Source: Voacanga thouarsii (lineage: Eukaryota; Streptophyta; Magnoliopsida; Gentianales; Apocynaceae). From it: DNA of 64,000 nucleotides. Location: positions 2,457,001 through 2,521,000 of the forward strand of contig JANUWF010001110.1 in NCBI GenBank assembly GCA_026120185.1, written 5' to 3'. A program made the translations under genes and the position numbers. Shown one piece after another: positions 11,957 through 24,510 of the stretch. How positions within the stretch are numbered: the stretch's first letter is position 1; every line of letters starts with the position of its first letter. The notes under the pieces were generated by a model, which was not told the DNA's origin, searched no databases, and worked only from the letters and a program-made list of their open reading frames with translations.

Positions 11957-13650
11957 TATTAGAAAGTATGCCCTCAAAGACTATGTATTCTGTGTAAATA
12001 TATTGTAATAAAATGTTTATTCATTTAATATAGTTGTTTCTTATATTATTGCATATTTAAGGTCCAAGTATGACAAGTAATAGTCTATGTGTTTGGTCGT
12101 TCTTTACAGTAAGGTATAGACTATGGGTACTTGTCATATAAGTAAAATTGAGTTCTTAGTCGTATGATAGAATTAAGCATTTCATTAAGATAAGACTATT
12201 ATTATGCCATGAGTTCCAATGAGGAATGATTTACCTTGAATTAGTGAGTAGTTCACTCACATCACTGGCATAAGTGTATTTCAAATACGTAAAATTGGAT
12301 CTGTAATAGTGGTCTCTTATAAAATACTATGATTATAGAGACCGAACTATTATTGCTACAATGTAGACGAATCCCTTCATACTTGATTATGAGTTGGTGG
12401 TCTGGTAAAGCTAGGGTTTTTATACTTTGATATTTGTTAGGTGAGATTTCTTTTGTGAGATCAATATCCTTGTATGTTGGGTGTATTACTCTAGTTAGTT
12501 AAGACGGACTCATGCAACAGAGTTTCTATGCTTCACTTAGTGAAGTTAAATCACCCATTTGTGATTGTCCAGGATAATTTAATAATCCAGGGCCCTAGGA
12601 ACTCCTAGAATGTGTGCTCTTGGTTAGCTTTCAATGATAAGCAAGTACATTCAAGTGAGTCATGGATTATCGGACTAAAAATCTAAGGATGATAAATGTC
12701 TTTGAGATGGATGTTAGTACATTTATCCCATCTCATTGATGGGTGTTACGTAGAGGGTATTTTCATTCTTTCACCTGTAAGTTGGAGACATTGCTTTAGC
12801 AATATTATTCTTGAGCTCAATATTTCCATATGGTGATAAATGAAAATATTTAAAATGGTAAAATGTAATTATTTAATAGTATGGACATTTTGGTCATTTT
12901 AGTAGCCATGAATAATATGTCTCTTGGTCCCTGGTGTAGCTCAAGTTACCTTTGTGTTGTTTAGACATAATCTGAGCTTGATGGATAATTATTTGGAAGA
13001 GAAATAAAATTTATTCTAAGAGTTCAATTAGAATTGATTAATTAGTCTATTAATTAGTCTTGAGTTTTAATAAGGCCTAAAAAAATAATTAATTAATTAA
13101 GAAGATTGGACTAGAATAAATTAATTAATTGGGTTGATATATGTTGACATATATTAAAAGTCTAATTAGAATTAATTAATTAGTCTTGGGTTTTTAATGA
13201 AGCCCAGAAAAGATAATTAATTAATTAAGAATATCGGACCAGTCTTGGAATGATTTATGAGCACAACACCAAGCCCATTAGGGGTTGATGATTTCGACCA
13301 TTAGGGCTGGAGAAAGCCCTAATGCTGGCCGAAAATAGGAGGGAAAAAAAGACACAATGTTTTTTTTTTCTTCACTCTCTAGTGTGTCATCTCTTCCTAT
13401 CTCTCTCTGTTTCACGTTCTTCTCTTTTTTCTCTCCTGGGAAGTATCTTGATTATCCAAAGAAAGAGCTTTCACCAAGCTAACCCAAGAGCAAGGTAGAG
13501 TCATACTCCGAAAGACGAAGAGAGAAAGCTTGAAGATGCTTGATGCGTAGGAGTAGAAGATTGGCGGGAATACCGGTCAAACCGTAGTCGCCTTCTTCTC
13601 CCCCTTCCAACGCAAGTTCTAGTGCAACCCGACCCCTCGTTGGTTAATCC
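11957..13650 (+). mobile_element. Copia A 3' LTR, truncated
   Basis: It begins TATTAGAAAGTATGCCC (TG changed to TA) just after a purine-rich AAGTAAAAGAT. It contains the landmarks of the family LTR in order: CTTTACAGTAAGGTATAG (about 12101), AGTGAGTAGTTCACTCAC (about 12244), GTATTTCAAATACGTA (about 12278), AATAATCCAGGGCCCTAGG (about 12581) and a GGAGACATTGC segment (about 12785). The matching landmarks lie in the copia B and C LTRs. The 3' end is unclear: a gypsy gag fragment follows, and no CA terminus plus target duplication is visible. Confidence 0.7.
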
Positions 13651-15529
13651 ACAACTAATCAAGAAAAGTAAGTACTCTTTCCTAGATGTGGCTCGAAAAA
13701 TTGAAAAATTTTTCACTACTTTTTCTTTGATATTTTTAATTTTGATCCTTCAGAATGGGGTTTCTCAAGATGCTATCAAACTAAGGATTTTTCCTTTTTC
13801 CTTGAAAGACAGAGCAAAATCTTGGTCAAAGTCTTTGCTAGTAAGATCCATCACCACTAGGAATGTTTTGGCTGAAAAATTTTTAGCAAAATATTTTCTT
13901 CCAGCTAGAACATCCAAGCTTAGGATAGACATTTTCGCCTTCCAATAGGTAGAATCTAAAAATCTCTATGAGTGTTGGGAAAGGTTCAAGGAGATGCTTA
14001 GAAAGTGTCCTCATCATAGGTTTGAGCTAGGTATACAAATGCAAATCTTTCATAATGGCTTAAGCTTTACTACAAGGCAATTGGTTAATGCATCTACAAG
14101 AGGTTCCATTATTTTATTTTCTATCTTTTTTCTTTCATTTCTTTTCATTTGAATTTTAATGACCTTTCTTAGTTTTTAGCTATTACTTTACTTTGCTTTT
14201 TCTAGATTTATGTTTTTTGGTGTTGTTTCTTTGTTCCAGGAATGCCCAAACATTGTTTAGGGAATATGCTCCAAGGTGATGACATTCAGCACTCTTTTGT
14301 GGAACATGACTATGGAAGTATTTTCTTTTCTCTATTCTTCACCTTTATTTATTTGGTCCCTTGGTTTTGCTTTCATTGTATATTTTTTTCCATTGAGGAT
14401 AATGTCCATTTTAAGTGTGGAGGAAGAGTTTAGCATTGAAGATATTTTCCATTTATACACATTTTAGATCAATTTTTCTGTTTTGTGCAATTTTTCAAAA
14501 TCTTTGTGGTTTTCATTGCTTTAGCAAGGTTGTAGTTATCTTTCTTAACTTGGATATGAGTTTTGTCATTCATTTGGTGGATTTTTATCAATAAAATGGT
14601 TTATTGGATAGAATATGTTAAGACTTGAGAATTTGGGTTAATCTTGTATATGCATTAGTGTTTGAGTATTATTGAGTCATCTAGTTTGAATGTAGATAAT
14701 GTGATGAATGTGGGAAAAGTTGTTAGCTAACTATTATATTATGGGTTTAAACTTTGTTTAACTTTAAGTTGTGATAAGGAATGTGAGGTGATAAGGAATA
14801 TGTGGGGATAAAATCTTTGAGTGGAAAGATTGTGAAAAAAAAAAACTAATTGTGAGTGGAAAAATAAGAAAAATGAGTGAGTGGAAAAATGAGAAAAATG
14901 AGTTGGAAAAAAATTGTTTCCTCTTTGAAGGTGAAAAAATACTTTTTGTTAGTTTATGGGGACCAATACGGATAGTGAAAAGAAATCCACTTTTTTGAGG
15001 CTATTAATTCCTGAAAACAAAAGAAAGAAAAAGTGTTGAAAATTTGATGAGTGATGACTATAAGGGGGCCAATACGGTGCATGAAGAGAAATCTATTCAC
15101 TTGAGACTATCAATTCCCTAAGTCATTGAAAATTTTGAGAGAGAAACAAAATGGAGTGTTTTCCTTAAATCATTACTTGAGTTTTGCAATTTTTGGATTT
15201 ATAATGCTTGAGTTGGTAGGTGGCGCGACTTGTATGATTCATGTTATCTACGTTTTTGCTTGAAAGGTGAAATAATTTTCTTAGACTAAAGTATAAACTT
15301 GCTTAATTTGACTTCAAAAGTTTTGTTATGTCTTATCAAGTGCTTTAATTTGCAATTATTTTCAAATGGTTGAATGAATGGCAAAGTTATACTTAGAGTT
15401 TAAAGTGAAGTTATAAGCCTTGTTATGATCAAAAATTTGGAAGAATAAAAGCTTGTTTTTTCTTGTTATTTTCTTTTTGACTTAAATGTTTTGCTTGAGG
15501 ACAAGCAAAGGTTCAAGTGTGGGAGAATG
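13650..15529 (+). mobile_element. Gypsy element 2 internal remnant
   Basis: It is a deleted internal region of the same gypsy family as element 1. A gag fragment (to about 14104) joins directly to the pyrimidine-rich 3' untranslated end (from about 14105, matching 2692-2830), so protease, reverse transcriptase and integrase are missing. It ends with the GAGGACAAGCAAAGGTTCAA stretch and a polypurine tract at 15515-15529. The small ORFs at 14242-14467 lie in this 3' untranslated part and are not genes. Confidence 0.7.
13700..14104 (+). pseudogene. Ty3-gypsy gag fragment (Athila/Tat-like)
   Basis: The translated stretch contains NGVSQDAIKLRIFPFSLKD, RAKSWSKS, and VLAEKFLAKYF. After an in-frame TAG at 13946 it continues with LYECWERFKEMLRKCPHH, FELGIQMQIFHNGL and TRQLVNAS. 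These are the core blocks of the retrotransposon gag domain (capsid-like region) of plant gypsy elements. The start of gag is missing or replaced, and the frame ends where the sequence jumps to 3' untranslated DNA. It is a non-functional remnant. Confidence 0.8.
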
Positions 15530-17309
15530 TGATAGGGACTAAATTCATCACTAATTTCCTAATTATTTGAGGCTAATTCGAGATACTTTTGATGTAATAA
15601 CTAGGCATATTCTTTCCTATTTGATATTTTGCTTGTAGAAAGTGTTTTGGATGAATTTGTGCAGAAATGAGAAAAAAGTGTGAAATTCCAAACTTAACCT
15701 AGCGCCCAGTCAAGTTAACCAACCCGACACCAGGTCTGCTCTAGAAAAGCAGAGCAAAAGTTGAGGAGAAAACTGGAATGAACTGGCACCAGGTTGGTCG
15801 AAGTGACCAAGCGCCAAGTCTATTCTGTCTAGAGGCAGGTTGTGCGCGATATGGTATCTTCCAAAGGATTTTTGTACTTTTCTGAATTCTACTTGGACTA
15901 GACTTCTCAAGCGATGAATTTTAGTGTTAGGAAAGCTTATAAATACAAGAAAAACACAAGAGAAATGTGAGAATCCAAGGATTAAAATAGCCAATCACTT
16001 ACAAGAAAAGGAGATTCATCATTCAATGGGCATTATTCAAAAAGGTTTTCAAGAAGAAGAAGAAGGGCTTGTCTATGAGTTCTTTCTTTTACTTTTTTTT
16101 TTTTTTTATAATGATGATGTAATCAATGTTTTCATTGTAATTTGACATTATTTTTAGGATTCATGATTTCTTGAATTAATTTAGACTTATAATCAATTGA
16201 TTATTTGTCTTGAGATTTGATTTCTTATTTTTTATTACGAAGTTGATTAATTGATTTTTTTTGTTCGCTTGCTTGAAAAAGGGATCGATAATAACTTCAA
16301 TTAATTAATTTCATATTTGTTATCTCTCATCTTGCTTGAAAAAGGAGTAAATTGTTAAGAACTTAGATAATCAAAGGTTAGTTGATGATTGCTAAAATAT
16401 GGATTCATTGATTAATTTCATATTTTAAATCACCTAGAATATAGGAGTTTATATGATGATTGATTTTAATGCATCTTTTGAGTAAATTAGTTGAGACAGA
16501 ATATGTTCACTAATTTAACTAGAAGATAGCGATTCCATGAATTGCAAATGAAGTGAGTCTATTTTAAATCCTTCACACTACAAGAAAATATGACATTGTC
16601 GACAAAATTTTTTTCCTAGCTAAATTTTTGTCGCCAAAAGTACCCTTTAGCAATGAAATTTTTTTTCAACAACAAAAACTATTTGTCACTACTGATTGAG
16701 ACCTTGGGAGACAAAATTTTTATTTTCGAGCTAAAAGTGATGGCTTTAGCTAGGAAATAAATTTATTAGCTAGGAGAATTTAAATTTCCTTACTAATGAT
16801 GCATCATCAGCGATGACAAATCATTTCTTAGCAAAATTTTCCTCTCTACTAATGCATCATCAGTGGAAAATTTCATTTCCTAGCTAAAAAGATTATTTTT
16901 TGTCACTATTAACTATACTTTTAGCGACAAAATTCATATTTCCTAGTTAATACTTATCTTTAAATTTTTATATATTTATAACATGGCCCCAAAAATTTTG
17001 TAAATTGGTCTTTAAATTTTGTATAACAAAATGACCTTAAAATTTTGTTAATTAATCCCTAAATTTTAAAATATTTATAATATAAGCCTAAAATTTTATA
17101 AATTAGTCCCTAAATTTTTAAATGTAGAAAAACATGACCCCAAATTTTACAAATTGTTCATTAAATTTTGTAAAATGATAAATGATAAAAAAAATTTATA
17201 AATTGGTCATTAAATATTAGAATATTTAAATATAATCCCAAAAATTATACAAATTAGTCTCTAAATTTTTAAATATTTATAAATTCATTATATTTTGGGT
17301 TGATTTATA

Positions 17310-17985
17310 TAAATTAAGCTAGATTATGTGACAAAACATGTCCGGTTACTTTCAAATTTGGTAATAATATATATTTTAGTAAATTCAATTGGATCGTAAA
17401 TTTGATATGCCAAACTTTGTAAATGGGTTAGGTTTCGAGTATTTTTATAGAGTTTATACTAGATTAAGTGGCAAAAGATATCCGATTACCTTTAAATTTG
17501 GTTATAATACTTTTTTTAGTGATTTTATCAAATCTAACGATTGGATTGTTAATTTAATATGCCTATCTTTTTAAATGTGTTAGGTTTTCTATATTTTTAT
17601 AGAGATTATGCTAGATCCCGTGCCAAAATATATTTGATTGCCTTCAAATTTGGTCATAATATATTTTTTAATAGTTTTAATAAATTTAGCAATTAGATCG
17701 TTAATTTAATATGCCTATCTTTGTAAATAGGTTAGCTTTCGAGTATTTTTGTAGATTTTATACTAGATTAAGTGGAAACATATATCCGATTACCTTTAAA
17801 TTTGGTCATAATATCTTTTTTAGTGATTTTATCAAATTTAACGGTTGAATTATTAATTTGATATGCCTATCTTTTTAAATGTGTTAGGTTTTCTATATTT
17901 TTATAGAGATTATTCTAGATTCTGTGCCAAAATATATCCGATTGTCTTCAAATTTGGTCATACATATTTTTTAGTAGTTTTAATA
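17310..17985. repeat. Tandem array of ~152-bp monomers in a dimeric pattern
   Basis: The landmark ATATGCC recurs at about 17405, 17558, 17709 and 17861, giving a period of 151-153 bp. Copies 1 and 3 share GGTTAG-TTTCGAG and ACTAGATTAAGTGG. Copies 2 and 4 share TGTGTTAGGTTTTCTAT and CTAGAT-C-GTGCC. The array is therefore an A-B-A-B higher-order repeat of about 304 bp, with a partial copy before 17404. Small ORFs at 17389-17574 and 17863-18045 come from the array. Confidence 0.85.
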
Positions 17986-18397
17986 TATATATGTGTGTGT
18001 GTTTGTCTGTGTGTGTGTGTTATACATATGTATATGTACATATAAATTAATTTATTAAAATAGTGTGTATATATTATATATATTATTAATATATATATAT
18101 ATATTTAAAAAATTGGTGTATATGTGTGTGTATTTATTATGCATATGTATATATAAATTAATTTATTAACATAGTGTGTATATATTATTTATATGTGTGT
18201 GTGTGTGTGTATTATACATATGTATATATACATATGTGTATATATAAATTAATTTATTAAAATAGTCTATATATATATATATTAATATAGCATTAATATA
18301 TTGAAAAAGTATATTAATATTTATTGATGTATGTATATTTGTATATTAATATGCTTTATTTCTATTAATATGCTATATACTATATGTATATTAATAT

Positions 18398-18439
<42 letters not shown>

Positions 18440-18834
18440 TGCTACATAATACATATTAATATTTATTGATGTATTTATATTTGTATATTAATATGCTATA
18501 TACTATATGTATATTAATATTGTTTATATATATTCATATGCTACATAATACACACACACATATATACATCTATACATATATTAAAATATTATTTTACTAT
18601 ATATGTGTATATATTATACATATGGATCTACATGTATATATATTAATATATTAAAATAGCGTATATATATTAGTATGTTGTAAAAAATATATGTATGTGT
18701 GTACATATATGTATTTATGTAGTATATAATCATATATGTGTAGTACATTGTCATGTGTGTGTATGTATATACACACACACACACACACATATATGTGTGT
18801 GCATATATATATACACTATATATATGTGTGTGTG

Positions 18835-18875
<41 letters not shown>

Positions 18876-18959
18876 ATTTTTGTATTGGAAATATATATAT
18901 GTATGTTTAACTATTTATATATATAAACATACATATATATATTTCCAATACAAAAATAC

Positions 18960-19004
<45 letters not shown>

Positions 19005-19044
19005 CATACATATATACATATATGTATACACACATATACATATA

Positions 19045-19087
<43 letters not shown>

Positions 19088-19214
19088 ATATATATATATA
19101 TATATATTTGTATTTTTGTATTGGAAATATATATATGTATGTTTAAGTTTTTTTTAATTGAACTATTTGTATTTTTCTACATATTTGTGTATTTGTTGTG
19201 TATATATTTGTATG

Positions 19215-19253
<39 letters not shown>

Positions 19254-19262
19254 ATTGGAATT
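17985..19262. repeat. TA/GT microsatellite field with long hairpin
   Basis: About 1.3 kb is dominated by (TA)n, (GT)n, (CA)n and TATG-type repeats, including a pure TA run at 18402-18434. It contains a 37-bp perfect inverted repeat (arms 18873-18909 and 18924-18960, 14-base spacer). A third copy of the arm lies in direct orientation at about 19108-19145. Tyr/Ile-rich reading frames here are translations of these repeats. Confidence 0.9.
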
Positions 19263-19510
19263 GTATATATGTCTAAGTTTTTTTTTCTAATCAAATTATT
19301 TGTATAGAATCATTTAGTAAATACAATGATATAAATAACAGGATATAAACTTTTAAAATTTTAGAAGTATATAAAATAATTTATTATATTGAATAATATA
19401 GTTTCATTGTAAATTTAATATATTATTATATTTTGTTATTACACTAATGTTTATAAAAAATAAAAAAATTCAGGAGTAGTTTAAATTAAAAAAAAAAAAG
19501 GATATGACCA

Positions 19511-19585
19511 TAAGTTGCTTTAGCCTAGCGGTTGAGAGCTACTGATGCTTTCTTATGGCCGAGGGTTCAAATCCTATCTTGTCTT
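19511..19585 (+). repeat. tRNA-like / SINE-head segment inside CACTA element
   Basis: TAGCCTAGCGG at 19521-19531 fits the polymerase III A box, and GGTTCAAATCC at 19564-19574 fits the B box, 33 bp apart, which is tRNA spacing. I could not build convincing acceptor and anticodon stems, so I do not call a tRNA gene. It is more likely a tRNA-derived SINE head or a decayed tRNA. Confidence 0.5.
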
Positions 19586-20428
19586 GCAGATTCTCTTTAA
19601 TATGCAGCACTGATCTGGTGCGGCTAATCCCCAAATTTTTTTTAATATTTTTTAATTTTGGCAAGGAATTTTTTCGTTGCCATTTACCCTTTTTAGCAAC
19701 GAAATTTTTAGTATTGGCAAGGAAATTTTTTCTCACGAAAGGTAATATTTTTTTTACCATTGTATTTTAATTTTTCAAATCAAATTATATTTTTGGCGAC
19801 AAATATTTAGCGACGAAAGATTTTTTGTCGCAAAAAAGCATCACTAGCTACAAAATGAAAGTTTTGGCAACAAAACGTACTTACTTTTAGCGACAAAATA
19901 TTTCCTCGCTAAAGGTAGCCTTTAGCGACAAAACTAAAGGCTAAAGGCGATGGAGCTTCAGCAACGAAATGGCGGGGAAACGAGTTTTGTCGCTAAAGGC
20001 CTTCAGCAAGGCTTCGCGAGGAAATTTTCACTTTTCGCGAGGAAACTTTTTGGTTACTAAAGACCAATTTTCCTGTGGTGTCATGAGACCAAAATAATAA
20101 TTGATTGTGATATTTACTAAGTGATTCATTGTCATGTTTTCAAAAGTGTTTGTCTAAATTGCATATTCTACATCCTTGAAGTTGTATATATTTTTCTTTA
20201 TTTTTCTTTTTATCATATTATCATTTTAGTGGGTCGGTTGCATAATGAATGAAAAGTGATTTGTGTATAGTTGTTCCTTTGAAAATCGATACTTGTTAAT
20301 TCCCTATATTATACTTGCAATGAGTATACTTACTCGTATGTGTAATTTGGGATTAATGTTTTAATTAAAACTTGGGTAAGGATGGATTTAAATTTAATAA
20401 TTTTTATACATTCAAAATTTACGCATCA

Positions 20429-21429
<1,001 letters not shown>

Positions 21430-21430
<1 letters not shown>

Positions 21431-22540
21431 GAAATTTTGGGTTGTGGAACACTTGACCTGAATACTTAGAATTTGGGGAATGATATCTCTTTTTGGCACA
21501 TTATGTTTGGAATGAAGGAATAGTTTGGTTCGATGCTGTGTGATGACTAATTGTGTGAAGTTGAACTATTTTAGATATTATGACAATATAAGGAATATAA
21601 GGTAGTCTGTGATATAAACTTTGTATTTTCTTTAAAAGGGATTAGGCTCCATTGATCAAGTCATTAGAAGAATCTTTTATCTTGGAGATAAAAGGGTTTA
21701 GGTAAGTCCTTGTATTAAAATTTTATGTATCAAAGCTCTAAGTGGCAAGTCGATTGTGAAATGATGGTTATCTCAATGTTGTGATTATTTGAAATGCAAG
21801 CTTGATCGTTTTCATTAAAGGATTTTATTTAAACAAGGGTTTTAATGAGATATCAACTTCTATTTGTAAAATAATTTTACAGCAAATTATTTGGAAACCA
21901 TGCTTGCATGACCAAAATGTTTTGTTAGTTTTCCTATTGAGTTTGGATCTTGCATGATGAACTGAAATGTTGAGTACTCAATAAGGGTAGGCCATTAAGA
22001 CTAACCTTTGAAACGAATGGCAAGTCTCTCAATAGGAAACCACTTTTGAAAAATGAGCTCTATTTAGAAAAGGTGACAATTCCAGTAGGTCAGGCCGGTC
22101 TGAGCTAGCACCTCGTCCAGGTGGGCTGTTATTCTAGTGTAGATAACTGGTAAGTTAAGGTAAGAGATGATGGAGTATGTTACTCAATGGGTCGTACACC
22201 CACTCTACTGTAATGAAGAGTTTCATGGCAAAGCTATGATGAAATTTCATAGCCCCTTTGTTTTGAGTTGTTTATTTATTTATTCATTTATTGTATATTA
22301 TACACTATTGTGATTTTAACTTCAATATGATAAACACCACTCACTATTGGTCATGAAAAATGTTTAACTTGCAAACAACTTTTGATAAATGGTTTCAAAG
22401 TGCATTCATGAATTCTATTTTTGATTCAATCAAGAGCACACATAGGACTTATTGAGATGTATTTCTTATACTCCTTTTGATGTTATATTTCAGAATCTAC
22501 TAGTTTTGACAATGTCGAACGCTATTAGAAGATAGTTTCA
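21430..22540 (+). mobile_element. Old gypsy (Tekay/Del-like) LTR fragment, forward copy
   Basis: Several blocks match the minus strand of 30990-31640 in the same order. Examples are AGCTAGCACCTCGTCC against GTGCTAACACCTAGTC, AACTGGTAAGTT against GACTGGTAAGTTT, CACCCACTCTACTG against CACCCACTTTGTTG, and AGGACTTATTGA in both. 22357-22425 also matches 5028-5095. Naming it a chromovirus LTR is inference from its overall style; no coding sequence or terminus is visible. Confidence 0.5.
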
Positions 22541-22693
22541 TTCAATTTCTTGATTTTATTCTTGTTTTGGGAACTATGTTATTTTTTTTGAATTGAGAGA
22601 CTTGTAAACAATATTTTCCCTCGTAATAAATTTTTTTTTCTATTGTAATTTTATCATTTATCTAGTTATAAAGACCCCTAGTCTAGTGAGATG

Positions 22694-22696
<3 letters not shown>

Positions 22697-22739
<43 letters not shown>
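22697..22739. repeat. (GA)n microsatellite
   Basis: 43 bp of uninterrupted AG, about 1.3 kb upstream of the PI start codon. GA tracts can bind GAGA-type factors in plants, but nothing here proves that. Confidence 0.97.
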
Positions 22740-22742
<3 letters not shown>

Positions 22743-22982
22743 CACATCAAGAAAAAAAAATTGATCATAGTTATTTGTTGCTAAAGTAATTAATCAACAA
22801 ACAAAAATATTAATGGCGAAATCGACAAGAAGTTAGTGCAGGAAATAGTATTTTTGTTTAATTAGTAAGTAACTAAATATGTCATTAACTAAATTTAAAT
22901 GTTTAATTGAGTTTTTAAGTAGGCCTAAGCATCCATAATCTCAAAAAAACAAAAAACAGAAACAAAAACAGAAAGTCATATA

Positions 22983-22992
22983 CCTTTATTGG
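22983..22992. promoter_or_regulatory. CArG box, CCTTTATTGG
   Basis: A perfect match to the MADS-protein site CC(A/T)6GG, about 1.05 kb upstream of the PI ATG. PI-lineage genes are known to be maintained by autoregulation of the AP3/PI dimer, so the site is well placed. One such match in over 1 kb of AT-rich DNA could also be chance. Confidence 0.4.
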
Positions 22993-24037
22993 CGGCAATT
23001 AATACTGAATTAGGCCTCCAACGTAACAGCTCCCTTGGTAAAGCATTTCATACTGAACTAAAAAAGTTTGATATTTTGGTAAGAGGAAAAAAAGAATACA
23101 AATCATTGCTCTTGGCTAACCTTAAAAACCCCTAGCCTTTTGTCATTTACCAATATCTAAATTTTGGTCTATTTAGGCGTTGTTTGACTGAAGATTTTTC
23201 AAATTTATCTATATTCCGTCCTTCCCGAGGATAAAAACATTTAATACACTTTCGAAGTCACTTCGTGTGACCTTTGATTGAGAACTCAGAATATTTCAAC
23301 AGCAAAAAGCCTTTCATTTTGATCTGATTTGACGGTTAAGATTTGATTAGCATACACCTTCGATGTTATCCCGCAAACACTGGACAAGACCTTCACAAAC
23401 TTTAAGGTTTTGAAGTGACATGTTTTCATTTTTATTGACCATTCCATATTCCCGGTAGGAAAAATAGAAAGACAGAAAAAAAAAAAAAAAAGAAAAGGCC
23501 ACTCCACACTTCGTCTTGATCCTATCCCATTCCACACCTCGTCTTGATCCTATCAGACTTACGATTTCTTTCCCGATTACTAAACTAATATATTGTTTTT
23601 CTAAGTGAATTATTTTAGTTTTGGAATCCAAAATCTACTAAAATTCAAGAAAAAGGAAAAACATAAATGATAGCGTTCATAAAGTCATTTGGGATTGTGG
23701 TTGAGGTAACTAAGAAATACACGCGTGTATGTTTTGGTTGCAAGGGACAGACCAAAGGATAACAAAGTGTCACAAGTATTAAGAGGTGAAACAAACTACA
23801 CGAAAGCAAAATCAAAATTTGCAGTTGGCTAGGCTGTGTCAAGAACCCGTAAACTAACCATCTTTGCTAAACCCTTTCGAAAGTTTCTTGTCTGCCAAAC
23901 CTAGAATGGAAATGCCATTACTTTCCCTTCTTTTCTTCATCTCCTCTGCATATCTTTTCTTCCATTGCATTCTAGTGAGAGGAGAAGATAGAGCTGTGAG
24001 AGGAAGAGAAGAAAAAGGAAAATATTCTTGGTGAGAG

Positions 24038-24470
24038 ATGGGGAGAGGAAAGATTGAGATCAAAAGGATTGAGAACTCGAGCAACAGACAAGTTACATAC
24101 TCAAAAAGAAGAAATGGGATCATGAAGAAGGCTAAGGAAATCACAGTTCTCTGTGATGCTAAAGTTTCCCTTATCATTTTTGGAACTTCCGGGAAGATGC
24201 ATGAGTACATTAGCCCTTCTACAAAGTAGGTTATTTATTGCAAAACAATTTGCATCTCTTTCTTACTTAGGATTTAGGGTTTTGTCTCAGTTTTTTCCCC
24301 CCCTCCCTAGATCTTCTTCTGTTCTTGTTTATGCTTGGACTAGAATACTTAAGATGGCTTTTGTTTGATTCTGAAAGTTTGATAGATATGCTGGATGCCT
24401 ATCAGAAGGCCACTGGGAAGAAGCTGTGGGATGCTAAGCATGAGGTAGTTTGACTCTCTCTCTCTCTAGG

Positions 24471-24510
<40 letters not shown>

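Larger units (their letters stand above)
5580..13650 (+). mobile_element. Copia A: degenerate Ty1-copia retrotransposon, 5' truncated, with nested solo LTR
   Basis: The order is leader (from about 5580), gag, zinc knuckle, protease, integrase, reverse transcriptase, RNase H and 3' LTR, which is the Ty1-copia arrangement. There is no 5' LTR: the leader abuts unrelated sequence at about 5580. The element is split at 9335-11138 by a gypsy solo LTR. The 3' LTR starts at 11957 and loses recognisable similarity near 13650, where a gypsy gag fragment begins. The coding region is closely related to copia B and C in this window, so all three belong to one family or close subfamilies. Many stops make it non-functional. 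Confidence 0.85.
16576..20080. mobile_element. Non-autonomous CACTA (En/Spm-type) transposon
   Basis: This 3505-bp insertion has 14-bp terminal inverted repeats, CACTACAAGAAAAT at the left and ATTTTCCTGTGGTG at the right (two mismatches). A 3-bp target duplication TCA flanks it (16573-16575 and 20081-20083). Both subterminal regions (about 16600-16960 and 19660-20060) carry many short motifs of the TAGCGACAAAATTT / TTTTGTCGCTAAA type in both directions, as expected for transposase-binding sites. There is no transposase ORF. The interior is a tandem array, TA/GT microsatellites, a long hairpin and a tRNA-like segment. It would need a transposase supplied in trans. Confidence 0.92.
15530..20428 (+). 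mobile_element. Gypsy element 2 3' LTR, interrupted by CACTA element
   Basis: The LTR starts TGATAGGGACTAAATTCATC and ends TTACGCATCA. Removing the CACTA insertion (16576-20080) and one TCA leaves about 1391 bp, close to the 1450 bp of the 3441-4890 LTR. The two match across the breakpoint: the uninterrupted copy reads CCTTCATGAGACCAAGATGA at 4487-4506. Confidence 0.85.
22541..24037 (+). promoter_or_regulatory. Upstream region of the PI gene
   Basis: No gene is seen. It contains a (GA)n tract (22697-22739), a perfect CArG box (22983-22992) and a purine-rich stretch just before the ATG (23984-24022) that is likely 5' untranslated leader. I could not identify a convincing TATA box or start site. 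Small minus-strand ORFs at 23286-24210 have no domain. Confidence 0.5.

Noticed and set aside
17310..17985. Regularly spaced repeats that might suggest a CRISPR array
   Set aside because: Monomers are ~152 bp and contiguous with no spacers, in a plant transposon; it is a tandem satellite-like array.
18466..19276. Several Tyr/Ile/Cys-rich reading frames up to 136 aa
   Set aside because: Translations of TA/GT microsatellites inside the CACTA element.
19511..19585. Functional tRNA gene
   Set aside because: A and B boxes are present, but I could not form acceptor and anticodon stems; called tRNA-like only.
24226..24231. Alternative donor GT at 24230 for PI exon 1
   Set aside because: It would include the in-frame TAG at 24227-24229. 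The GT at 24226 gives the family-standard 188-bp exon and the correct phase.
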